A DNA stretch of 64,000 nucleotides from contig JACGCN010000015.1 in the NCBI GenBank assembly GCA_014905825.1, forward strand, positions 1 through 64,000, written 5' to 3'. Shown in pieces: positions 55,597 through 64,000 of this stretch. The position numbers and the translations under genes were made by a program. The DNA comes from Lyophyllum atratum. Its lineage: Eukaryota; Basidiomycota; Agaricomycetes; Agaricales; Lyophyllaceae. The notes below the pieces were generated by a model. That model saw only the letters and a program-made list of their open reading frames with translations, was not told the DNA's origin and did no database searches. Numbering within the stretch: the first letter of the stretch is position 1; every line of letters begins with the position of its first letter.

Positions 55597-58483
55597 ATGC
55601 GTCCTAAGCTCACCAAATCAATCAAGAGCGCGGCGTCAAGCCCGCGCACGCCTAAATCATACACACCAGTCCCTGGACCGGGTCGTCCTCACCATCTTAC
55701 GCGTCCCGATGGTATTCGTCCCTTGGTGTACCTCTCTGGTGGAGATACGCTCATCCAGCACCCCAATCTGCCAAGGATACCGGGGCAAATAGGCTTCGCT
55801 GGTGACCGCCCGTTCGACGGCAGAACACGTCGTGCTCCGGTCGCAGATCACCTGGACGATGCAGATCCCTTTCACTTCGAGCCTGATGTCATGTTCGACT
55901 CCACCGTTGCCCCTGGCTTTGATCCCCTGCAGTCACGCCACCGAAGGAAAAGGGCAAATCAGTCGCAGCGATGGCTCACGGAGGTCATTCCTGCCTTGAT
56001 TCCTCCCTATATGGAAGTTCTCAGTAAGACACAGTCTTTGCGGCTGCGTGCCAAATCCGAGTTGCGGTGCACGTGTGGTAGTCCGGGTAGGAAGTTGGAT
56101 ATGGTCGTGCTGCGGTTTTCGAGTGAGTTACCAGTCTTTCCTTGGGATTGGCTTCTGCTAACAGTGTCTCCTAGCTCTCGAATCTCTTAGCGTCCAGATA
56201 TGCGAATGTTCCCCTGCGGCAGTGCAGCTGATGAACCGAGGCCTATTTCCCTGCTCGCCCGTGGCTCCAACTCTGGCTGTGGACCTACTAGTTCTCGACT
56301 TCGTCACCCGACTTTTCGTCCATATGCCACCGAATATCACGGCGTGGTGCCAGACCGTTGAGGAGTTCCTCGGTCCTCAAGGCTATAAGCTCACAACACA
56401 AGTAAGTTTTCTCACTCTTCGTTATCATTCTAATCTCATGCTCGTATCGTACCGCCAGGATTCACTACGGCGGCGGTTCTCCAACGCGTTTCAGTGGTAC
56501 AACACGCTTCAGGATGCCACCGCGAAGTATGTGGATAGTAAATTGTCGCAGGCCCGGCAGGCCGCCACGCGCCTTCACGACGGTGCTCAAGAAGACCGTC
56601 CATCGCTGGAACATGACACCAACGACGGCAGAGACGATATCCCCACTTCCGCCATTCCATCTCCTTCACGTAGCTCCGCCCCGCCAGCCCCATCCTCAAA
56701 TCCAAGAACACCAACTCGACAAGCTACGGTTGAAGACGTCGACGACGAGGAAACCCCCGTTCCGTTACGTACCGCACCTAAGAGGCGACGGCCAGCAGCA
56801 GATCTCGAAGACGAACATCCTGTCGCCGTTCCTTCCCAACCTTTCCCACATCCCACGCCTCGTGAGCGGCCCAGTGATTACTTGCGCGCTCGGTGCCCCC
56901 TTTGTTTTGGTGGCGAGTTCCCCCGATGTGCTGATACAGAGTGAGTGTCTTTCTTGTCGGCCATGACTGTTCATTGACATCCTCGATAGCCCAGGCAGTC
57001 CAGATGCCATAGTTTGCATTGATGCTTGCTTCACCCAGAAACGGAACAAGCAGGCGCGGGACCCGGAGCGCGCTCATCCGCGGACTGTATTCGTGCCCGA
57101 ATCCGATGCAGATCGCATGGCTCAGTACGTCGAGAGGGTTCGCCCGCCGAAGGCACCAAAGCCACCCAAACTGCGGAGACGGCGCTGCAAGAGGCTGGAC
57201 AAACCGAAGCGTGCCTTCGCCGTGAGTGGGACGCCCAAGTAAAAGCCCAAACGAAACCCCTGCCGCGTAAGTCATTTGGAGCCCTAATATTAGATGTAGT
57301 CTCACGACGTTACTGCAGGTCGCTCTAAGAACCAAGGCAAGAATGCAGTCGAGGAGGCCATCCGCTTACGGAAAGCACGTGACATTCTGCAGCAACGCGT
57401 CACCAATCTCGAAGACGAGATTCTAGACCCATCGGCGGACACTGTCGCAATCAGTGGCGTCGAGGCGCAGTTGGCTATTGCGCGCCCAAAGCTGCATGAC
57501 GCCGAACTTAGACTCAAGCACCAGGAGCGTGCTCTTGGGGTCGATGATCGCGCCGAATTGATCCAACTACTTGGCAATTCATTTATTGCTGCCCGTATGA
57601 ACGCGCTTGCACTTAAGGTCCGGCTTCGCGAGCGACTGCGGGCAAGGAAGTTTGAGATGGATCGGGTTGAGCGATCATTTCGCAAACAAGTCAACGGTAC
57701 GTCATCAAGTTGCTTGCTCAGTCTCACAAAATCTAACTACCGTACAGAGCAAAAGATCCATGCTCACACTGAGGCATCGGTTCGGAGACGTGATCCTAGT
57801 GTCCAGCAGTTGGCGCGCGACTACAATAAGCTTTGCGAAACAATGGCATCACTGATCACTGCTAATAAGGCTCCCACTGGCGCCACCTGTCCACCTCGAA
57901 TCGAGATGAAGGGGCTATTTGCGCTCGACGTCGACGACGAGATATGGCAAGATGTTGGGCTTGCTGATGACACGCCTCTTGAGCCACCACTTTGGCTATC
58001 CGACGATGGGGTGCGCAGTGGCATCAAAGCTCGACTGGAGCTTGATCGATGCACGGAAGAGGAAGCGCGGCTGCGGCACGAACGACGCGCTCTTCAGTTT
58101 TGGTTTCAAGAAGAGTGGACGGTCATTACTGCAGCAATTGAGAGTACTGGTATGTTTGCAATTGCTTACATTTCTAGCTTGGCTAACATTTTATTATAGA
58201 CTTCCTACCCCTCAAATATCAATTTGAACAGAGGAAGCAAGATCTCCTTCGTCTTTGCGCGACATGGGAATTGCCGCTGCGGTCTCTTGATGCCGGTCGT
58301 GATGCACTCCGAGATTGGGGTCCGACTCCGGAGGAGCTGCTTCAAGCAAGAGCTGATCAGGTAACGGCCGCAGTAGTGGATGAGGATGATGAAATTGGAG
58401 ATGATGTTATTGATGTTGATGATTACCTAGTAGAGACTCTCGATGCCTTCGATATCGCAGCAGCTTATCGCGATAAGTTGTAA
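55597..58483 (+). pseudogene. KDZ transposase lacking its catalytic core
   Basis: Start MRPKLTKSIKSAASS at 55597. The CxC region reads LRCTCGSPGRKLD, VQICECSPAAVQLMNRGLFP, CSPVAPTLAVDLLVLDFVTR, GPQGYKLTTQ and DSLRRRFSNAFQWYNTLQD after splicing two short introns. Then CPLCFGGEFP and DAIVCIDACFTQKRNKQ contain the first catalytic Asp. Shortly after VRPPKAPKPPK the frame passes into EAGQTEACLRREWDAQVKA and, after an intron, NQGKNAVEEAIRLRKARDIL, which in complete KDZ proteins follow the catalytic domain. The roughly 400-residue stretch with the remaining acidic residues is missing. The helical C-terminus (ERALGVDDRAEL, YRDKL) is intact. Confidence 0.85.
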
Positions 58484-58544
58484 TAGTTATTGTGAAAATA
58501 TATCAACTTAGTCCTGAACCGGGTGATCTAAATTGGGCAAGACC

Positions 58545-58835
58545 ACTTGTTGCTCACCTCCTGCCCTGGTCCAGCCCACTGCCTCCCTGGTCCGGCCCAC
58601 CTCCTCCCTGGTCTTGCCCACCGCATCCCTGGTCCGGCCCACCTCCTCCCTGGTCTTGCCCACCGTCGCCTGGTCTTGCCCACTGCCTCCGCGCTGGTCT
58701 TGCCCACCGCCCCCTGGTCTTGCCCACCGCATCCCTGGTCCGGCCCACATCCTGCCATGGTCTTGCCCACCGCCCCCTGGTCTTGCCCACATTTTCTCTG
58801 GTCTTGCCCACCACCTCCCGTGGTCTTGCCCAAGT
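58545..58835 (+). repeat. Subterminal array of about 20-bp GGTCTTGCCCA units
   Basis: About fourteen units alternate GGTCTTGCCCACCGCCYCC and GGTCCGGCCCACCTCCTCC. Related to the left array at 47803-48030 and in the same orientation, although the outer ends are inverted. Confidence 0.9.
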
Positions 58836-59159
58836 CTATACACATTCTATATATCGGGAATGCTTGTAAACTATTTTTACTTGTACATAACATGCTATCA
58901 ATAACTACAAAGGAAGGAAGGGTGTTGGAAGACTATAAAGATGTCCTTTCCAAACTCTAGAATAGTTTGTTGCCATAATGGCTCTACCAGTTTAACAAAT
59001 AACATGAAAATGTATCTCTAGTTCTGTAACCTGTTTGAAGTTCTTGATCACAGCACCCAGTCCCCTTAGACATCTCTCCAGCATTTTGGCAAGAGAAATT
59101 TCAAAGCGTTATATTGTGACCTAGTGTATCACTAATAATATATGCATGATATATGCTGG

Positions 59160-59843
59160 GCAGGACCACACAGGCTGGGCAGGACCACAAAGCGTGACGT
59201 GACATATCTGGTCTCGCCCACACCTTTGGTCCAGCCCAAGACCTGAGATGGGAAGACCATACCCTGTTGGGATTGGGCTGTCCCAAACTGGGAAGCCCAC
59301 TCCTTAAGTGTGGGAAGACCAGATTGCTTGGGACCAGACCATGGTCCCAGGCCCTGTTAGGCTAGTCTTTCACAGTGGGACCAACTACCCTAAGAAGGTA
59401 TCTCTAGGGGCTGCCTGAAGTGGATCATAGCCTGCTATAGGGGTTAAAAATGACCCTTGGGTCAAATAAATCGGATGAGAACTGAATGTGCTATGGCCAA
59501 AAAAATTTCGGAACACCGAGTTTGAGTGCAGACTGTACTAAGCATCTTAATCAGCTCATATCTCAGTCAGATCTCATTGGATTCTCACGACCCAGGGTTC
59601 ATCCGAAAGGTGGAAGCATACTCTACATTATATGTAACATATCTAACCGGTTATAACCGGCTTAGGACCGGTTTTCGTAAAACTGGTCAAAACCAGTCAT
59701 AGAACTGATTGTGACTGATGGTGACTGGTCACCATCAGTTCAGTTCGGTTTTTTGGAGTTTTAAGCATCACATGTGACCGGTTACGGTCCGGTCTTGCCT
59801 AATTTGGTGAAAAAACCGGACTTGACCTGACTTTAAATCACTA
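59160..59843 (-). repeat. Right terminal inverted region of KDZ element
   Basis: 59160-59425 is an inverted near-identical copy of 47545-47815 (CACGTCACGCTTTRTGGTCC, GGTCTTGGGCTGGACC). 59640-59843 carries CCGGTTATAACCGG, GACTGATGGTGACTGGTC and similar ACTGG/ACCGG motifs, matching the style of the left end. 59430-59640 is not shared. Confidence 0.8.
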
Positions 59844-59851
59844 GAGCCGTG

Positions 59852-60535
59852 ACCGCAACCATGACAGTCACGGCTCAACTTTGAACATAGCTACTCTCGT
59901 GGGCGAGGTCGCAGTTTTCAGGTACTAGGGTACCACTTTGTGTTCTGTGATCTGACAACAGACTCAGCTTGCAGGTCAATCTATCTATTCAGCAGGCTGA
60001 AATCATTGGCGCAGTTGATGAACATTGTTTATTCTCTCTAGTATGTCACATTTGCATCCAACTTGGCAGACCCCATCTCTCGTGGCGAGTTAGGTGCTCC
60101 ACACCTTCATCTTCCTCTCTGCTTCCCTGTTTCTCCAGAACTATCACATCATCTTCATCATGTCGTGCCATAACAAGATATTATCCTGTGTGGTGGCCCA
60201 TGTCTATGCAGCTTCCAGTGCTGTTCATGTTAATGCATCCCCAGTGGGCACACCATGAGCGTCGCAAGCGTTGATAGTTGAAACCAAAAAGGCTCAGTCT
60301 TCCGTTGGTGTCTGGGCCACCACTTCCTCAATCACCCCTCCAGTTCTTTGACCTCGCGTCCCAGCTAGCGACAGGCTTCCCTCCTAGGTTTCATCTCATA
60401 CTTTCAATTTCGGGGCTGCACTTTTTCGGCTTGTTCTCCCAAAATACATGTTCAGTTGTTTATTACTCTTCTCAATTCCCTTGCGCCGGATACACGGAAA
60501 GAATTATGGATCTGGCCTGTTACGTTTTCATTAGT
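59852..60535 (+). other. Open sequence upstream of TR-GAG element
   Basis: A frame at 60278-60535 ends LACYVFIS exactly at the TR-GAG target site and continues in frame at 61933 as SVMRFQFQNPHV after removal of the element. It may be part of the decayed gene that carries the tyrosine recombinase, but no domain is seen here. Confidence 0.3.
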
Positions 60536-60691
60536 TGATGAAAGTGCTGGTGTGTGCGACCACCTCGCGCACACGTGATCTTGCGTACATACTATATTTG
60601 TTGTTTGCCACGTCTGTCTTCTCTCAAGCGTTCCGACGGGGTACAGAATATACCAGATCGTTCGGCTTGTATTGGACGCGAACTTTCTACA
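60536..60691 (+). repeat. 5' LTR of TR-GAG element
   Basis: TGATGAAAGTGCTGGTGTG to GCGAACTTTCTACA. Contains TACATACTATATTTG as a possible TATA region. Confidence 0.93.
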
Positions 60692-60783
60692 GGAACGCTT
60701 ATATCTTACTCTGTCAGTCTATCTGGTGGCGGTCGAGTCACTGCTTGCTATCTGCTTGTCTCTCTTTCTCTCCCCGGCTCGAA

Positions 60784-61623
60784 ATGGCTATTGACACCGA
60801 GACGTCGTCATCGAGATTCGCCAACCTAAACGAGGCTAATTACTCCGAATGGGTCATTCGCATGGAGGCCGAGCTCATCCGTAAGGGTCTCTGGGATCTG
60901 GTTGTGTTTGAACAGGAGCCCGGGGCAGCAGAGGAGGAGGTCGAAAAGGCACGTGTCGCGTGGCAGAAGAAGCGGACAGCGAAGAAGATGGCGGAAGCTC
61001 GGGCTGAGATCATTCTGCGGGTGGAGGACTCCCAGTTGTCACACATGCGAAGCAGGGACCCGATGGAGATCTGGAGCAGTTTGGCCCGGGTGCACGTTGC
61101 GCGAGGGTTTGCGACGCGGCTTGCGTTGCGGCGGCAGTTTCTGCGCCTGATTAAGGGCGCGGATGAATCGATGGCGACCTGGGTTGGTCGGGTGAAGAAG
61201 TTTTCATTCCGGTTGGAGGACATCGGAGTGGCGGTAACGGACGAGGACCGGATTTTGGCCCTCACGAACGGCTTGGACGACACGTACAATTCTTTTGTCA
61301 TCTCCTTGGACAGTACGCCAGCAAACCAGCTCATGCTTGAGCATGTGGTGGATCGCATGTTGAATGAGGAGGTGCGGCGCGGAAATCGGGATCAGGTGGC
61401 CGAGGAAAAGAAGGCTGAGAGTGCGTATATGACGACGATGAGGACATCGAAGGGCACGCGGCTGGATCGAATTCAGGTTCAGGGGCCAACAGGGCATGTT
61501 GGCGCTGCGGGGAGATTGGGCATATCAAGCTATTTTGCACGAAGGAGCCACCGACGAGGGAGGAGAAACAGAAGGAACAGGCAAATTTGGCTTGTACGGA
61601 CGTCAGGGAACTCAGGGACTTAG
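60784..61623 (+). CDS. Copia-type gag (UBN2-like) of the TR-GAG element
   Basis: Start MAIDTETSSSRFANLNEANY at 60784. Features: YSEWVIRMEAELIRKGLWDL, HMRSRDPMEIWSSLARVHVA, LRRQFLRLIKGADESMATWV, FRLEDIGVAVTDEDRILALT, NGLDDTYNSFVISLD and MLEHVVDRMLNEEVRR. This is the standard copia gag order. The zinc knuckle CWRCGEIGHIKLFC lies one frame off (near 61497), so a single-base shift separates it, and the open frame ends at 61623 without it. Gag normally assembles the cytoplasmic particle that packages element RNA. Here it could package its own RNA for enzymes supplied by another copia element. Confidence 0.88.
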   Translation: MAIDTETSSSRFANLNEANYSEWVIRMEAELIRKGLWDLVVFEQEPGAAEEEVEKARVAWQKKRTAKKMAEARAEIILRVEDSQLSHMRSRDPMEIWSSLARVHVARGFATRLALRRQFLRLIKGADESMATWVGRVKKFSFRLEDIGVAVTDEDRILALTNGLDDTYNSFVISLDSTPANQLMLEHVVDRMLNEEVRRGNRDQVAEEKKAESAYMTTMRTSKGTRLDRIQVQGPTGHVGAAGRLGISSYFARRSHRRGRRNRRNRQIWLVRTSGNSGT

Positions 61624-61774
61624 GGCGCGAATGCGGGGTTGGGGAGGTATATTGATTTGAGGGGGTGCACCGGACGTCAGGGAACTCAGGGACTTAGGGC
61701 GCGAATGCGGGGTTGGGGAGGTATATTGATTTGAGGGGGTGCACAATCATGTGCGCAAGGTGGTCGAGGGGGTG

Positions 61775-61927
61775 TGATGAAAGTGCTGGTGTGTGCGACC
61801 ACCTCGCGCACACGTGATCTCGCGTACATACTATATTTGTTGTTTGCCACGTCTGTCTTCTCTCAAGCGTTCCGACGGGGTACAGAAACCAGATCGTTCG
61901 GCTTGTATTGGACGCGAACTTTCTACA
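61775..61927 (+). repeat. 3' LTR of TR-GAG element
   Basis: Same ends as the 5' LTR; it lacks three bases (TAT) after GTACAGAA and has C for T in GATCTCGCG. Confidence 0.93.
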
Positions 61928-62108
61928 TTAGTTCTGTGATGAGATTTCAGTTCCAGAATCCTCATGTATGCCTGCTTCAGAAATTCTTCTATCCCTATTT
62001 TGTGCTTCTTGGGCGGGGCGGACCTCTTGTTCAACAGTTAATGGCTGACTTGATGGCCTGCGCTTTTGGCACATTTTCCATGGTGCCCTCTGGTTTGGTA
62101 GACAGTCT

Positions 62109-62860
62109 GTGTTGATGCTGGGTCAGGTCAAGAAAGGCATGTCAAAGATGGTCCCAGAGTTGTCCAGGAGGCCCCTGCATCCTCCATCCAGTAACCATTG
62201 CACACATGCATGTCCTGTTCAAAGGCCTCGACCTCACCAATCTCTTCGATTGCTGCTGTTTGGGCTGTCGTGCCAGTGGTCCTGCTGTCAACTCGGCGAG
62301 CTCATTGTCCCAGCTGCGTCAAAATTTGATCCACGTTATAATGTTTCTTGTAGTGCACAGGTTCAGTTCTGGTCTGTGCCCAATGGGAAAGAACATCTTT
62401 CCTTTCATGTTCCTTGGACCGAGACTACAGTGTTCGCTGGGGCGCGCATAGTCAGCGTCGACAATGGCACCATCATCAGCCCCACATTAGCTCTTCATCA
62501 TCATCTTTATACAAACTCCTTGGTCCTACATATAGCTCCAATGTTTGCGTACAAGATATCTGACTTATCTTGGGCTCCTTTAACACAGGGTGACTTCCTC
62601 ACTCGTTGTAATACTGTGTGGCATGCTGGGGACCTCGGGGAGTTGAGTGGCCATTGCTTCCAAATTGGTGGGGCAACAGAATATCTCCTGCAGGGTGTTG
62701 CACCCGACATTGTCCAGGTTTTGGATCGCTGGCATCTTAGGCATTTCTGGAGTATTGGAGAAAAATCGAGGACATTCTACCTGTTTTTCTGTCAGGTGAA
62801 GCTCTTATCTCTCGTCTTAGTTTATTACGCTCCTCGATGGAGAGCTTTAGAGTTAATAAT
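62109..62860 (+). pseudogene. Tyrosine recombinase (Crypton/DIRS-like), decayed
   Basis: The plus frame shows CCQLGELIVPAASKFDPRYN, the region of the first catalytic Arg, then VPWTETTVFAGARIV, ISPTLALHHHLYTNSLV, MFAYKISDLSWAPLTQGDFL, SGHCFQIGGATEYLLQGVAP and DIVQVLDRW. A single-base shift then moves the reading to AFLEYWRKIEDILPVFLSGE, which holds the catalytic Tyr. Active relatives have Arg at CRLGEL and at HSFRIGG; here both are Gln (CAA), so both catalytic Arg are lost. Tyrosine recombinases of this type mobilise Cryptons or DIRS elements. The N-terminal core-binding domain is not recognised upstream. Confidence 0.78.
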
Positions 62861-62869
62861 CGGCTGCCC

Positions 62870-63244
62870 AAGTAGTTTGTGTGTTTTATTTTCGCTTATT
62901 CAATTATTTTGCAAGTTCTTTTCCAGCCTCGGATGGGTGAGTCGCGAACACCTTCACGACTGTGGTTGGCTGGTAGGTTCGTCATTTGTTGTTCACGACT
63001 AACTCAAAGCTCGAGGTCGTGTTTCTTTAGGATCAAAATTTGCAATCTGGCCGAAAGCGATTGCTCACTCATCTCTTACATATTCTTTTGTGACTCGATA
63101 TTCACGAGCAGATTGGAAGCTGAGGACATCAAAATTTGGGGCGCAAAAGCTGAAAGAGTTAAGTCCAGTTCCGGTTGCAAACCCGGTTCATGTAATCGGA
63201 CCTCCTAAGTGGAATTGTATGGTTTAGAGTTAGGCTTCTTGGAG
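62870..63244. other. Unassigned spacer
   Basis: No gene, repeat or terminal structure recognised. Confidence 0.3.
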
Positions 63245-63991
63245 GCACATGCCGCTGACGCTTCTCGGAAATGCGGCGGGCTTCGTCAAGGTGACGAGTG
63301 GCCTCGAGCCAGCACCTGAAGTCAACAACCTTGTGAGTCTCCTTGTCAAAATAATGTCAGCAAAAGTTTGGGATCTAAGCCAGCCTCGATCTTCTCTCTC
63401 AGCTGGTCCTTTGCATCATCGAACCAATACAGAGTGCCAGCCAACAACATGTTCATTGACTGCATCTCCGTAGCCCAATCCCAAAATTTAAATGGAGTGG
63501 ACTTGTGGTTCCAACGAGAAGACAGGATTTTGATTCTAAGCTTGGATGGCCAGTCCTCAGGAAGGTAGTTGGTGTGCAACTCGGTCATGAACATGTCAAA
63601 AGGAAGGACGAGGATACGAGCAATCACCTGAGATCCAGCTGCAAAGATGACTATTGTGAATCCATGTAATGCAGTGGTGGACGCAATCTGGCACCTTAAT
63701 GTTCTTTACTTCGAAAAAATCAACACATCTGTTGTCATAATCTTTCGCAACTTGGGGAGTGAGATCCCCTGCAATAAGACTTGGAAGCTTCCCATCTTTG
63801 ATCTCGCATGAAGCCAAGGGCATGAAAAAAGGAGTCATAATGTGATTCTGGTTGCGTATGCGAGGTGGCGATGAGTCGGAGGACAAAGAGGATGATGACG
63901 AGGATGGTGTAGAAGAAGGAGGCAATGGATTGTTCAACTGGTTTGGGGACAGCGGTGGTGATGGGGAATTGGAAGGCAGGGAAGGTGTCAA
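63245..63991 (-). pseudogene. Ty3/gypsy gag fragment, running off the right edge
   Basis: The minus strand starts MTPSLPSNSPSPPLSPNQLN, a Pro/Ser-rich leader, then GKLPSLIAGDLTPQVAKDYD and NRCVDFFEVKNIKVPDCVHH. In a second frame it reads ARILVLPFDMFMTELHTNYL, STPFKFWDWATEMQSMNMLL and DQLREKIEAGLDPKLLLTLF, and in a third DKETHKVVDFRCWLEATRHL and ARRISEKRQ. This matches gypsy gag as in element 3 (LSAGDLTPEVV, FFEHKEVKPAD). At least two frameshifts are present. The LTR would lie beyond the right edge. Confidence 0.78.
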
Positions 63992-64000
63992 TAGTGTTTT

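Larger units (their letters stand above)
47348..59843 (+). mobile_element. KDZ DNA transposon, 12.5 kb, with two cargo genes
   Basis: The ends are inverted: TAGTGTTTAAAAGTC at 47348 and TAGTGATTTAAAGTC read inwards from 59843. Within both ends an inverted segment of about 260 bp (47545-47815 and 59160-59425) is nearly identical. The flanks GAGCTGCG (47340-47347) and GAGCCGTG (59844-59851) look like a decayed 8-bp target duplication. The interior holds, in order, a minus-strand acidic-protein gene, a plus-strand Spt5-like gene and a plus-strand KDZ transposase relic. It inserted just upstream of the Harbinger start. Confidence 0.82.
60536..61927 (+). mobile_element. TR-GAG-type LTR element (gag only), 1.39 kb
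   Basis: LTRs 60536-60691 (156 bp) and 61775-61927 (153 bp) differ by one substitution and one 3-base indel. The target duplication TTAGT is perfect at 60531-60535 and 61928-61932. The interior encodes only a copia-type gag; no protease, integrase or reverse transcriptase. A 73-bp segment next to the 3' LTR, including the purine tract TTTGAGGGGGTG, is duplicated in tandem (61599-61744). No iMet-type primer site follows the 5' LTR. Confidence 0.92.

Noticed and set aside
48297..58483. TET/JBP dioxygenase gene within the KDZ element
   Set aside because: Expected from known basidiomycete KDZ elements and searched for by the HxD...H...R pattern, but no such sequence was seen in either cargo gene.
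1..64000. CRISPR arrays, bacterial promoters, ribosome binding sites, rRNA and tRNA genes
   Set aside because: The window is eukaryotic; no tRNA cloverleaf or rRNA sequence was recognised, and all regular arrays are mini- or microsatellites.

Overview
This window looks like repeat-rich DNA from a basidiomycete fungus, most likely an Agaricomycete. The evidence is spliceosomal introns of about 46-53 nt, a basidiomycete-type JmjC histone demethylase, and a transposon set (KDZ, Ulp1-linked hAT, a DUF6570-type Helitron, chromodomain gypsy, copia) typical of mushroom-forming fungi. The species cannot be named from the sequence. Almost no ordinary host gene is present. The one clear host gene is the 5' part of a PHD-JmjC (JHD1) gene at the left edge.

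Layout from the left. 1-804 (-): JHD1, cut by the window edge. 888-5615: a nearly complete 4.7-kb hAT element with an 8-bp target duplication, inserted 76 bp upstream of the JHD1 start, whose transposase carries an N-terminal Ulp1 protease-like domain. 6040-16325: a 103-bp minisatellite split by a copia element (6422-15820, 277-bp LTRs, TSD CATAT), which itself holds a second hAT element in its gag gene. 16625-19110: a truncated chromodomain gypsy element interrupted by a 0.7-kb block of palindromic repeats. 19110-23880: poorly recognised sequence with two possible small genes. 24140-31638: a copia RNase H/LTR fragment, an internally deleted gypsy element and a copia LTR-gag-integrase fragment, the last interrupted by a 559-bp inverted-repeat element. 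31639-37590: mostly unassignable sequence with one perfect solo copia LTR.

37590-47252 is an onion: a PIF/Harbinger transposase gene (-) was split by a gypsy element (TSD GGGAG), and a Helitron that has lost its helicase core lies inside the gypsy. 47348-59843 is the most notable object: a 12.5-kb KDZ transposon with long inverted ends. It carries two non-transposase genes, an Spt5-like NGN/KOW gene and a gene for an acidic, disordered protein, while its own transposase has lost the DDE catalytic core. 60536-61927 is a very young gag-only LTR element (TR-GAG type). It is followed by a decayed tyrosine recombinase and a gypsy gag fragment that runs to the right edge.

The elements show several ages. 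LTRs of the TR-GAG element are nearly identical, whereas copia and gypsy coding regions carry stops and amino-acid changes explained mainly by C-to-T at CpG, as expected for methylated repeats. The KDZ cargo genes look better preserved than the KDZ transposase, which suggests movement in trans or a separate benefit of the cargo.
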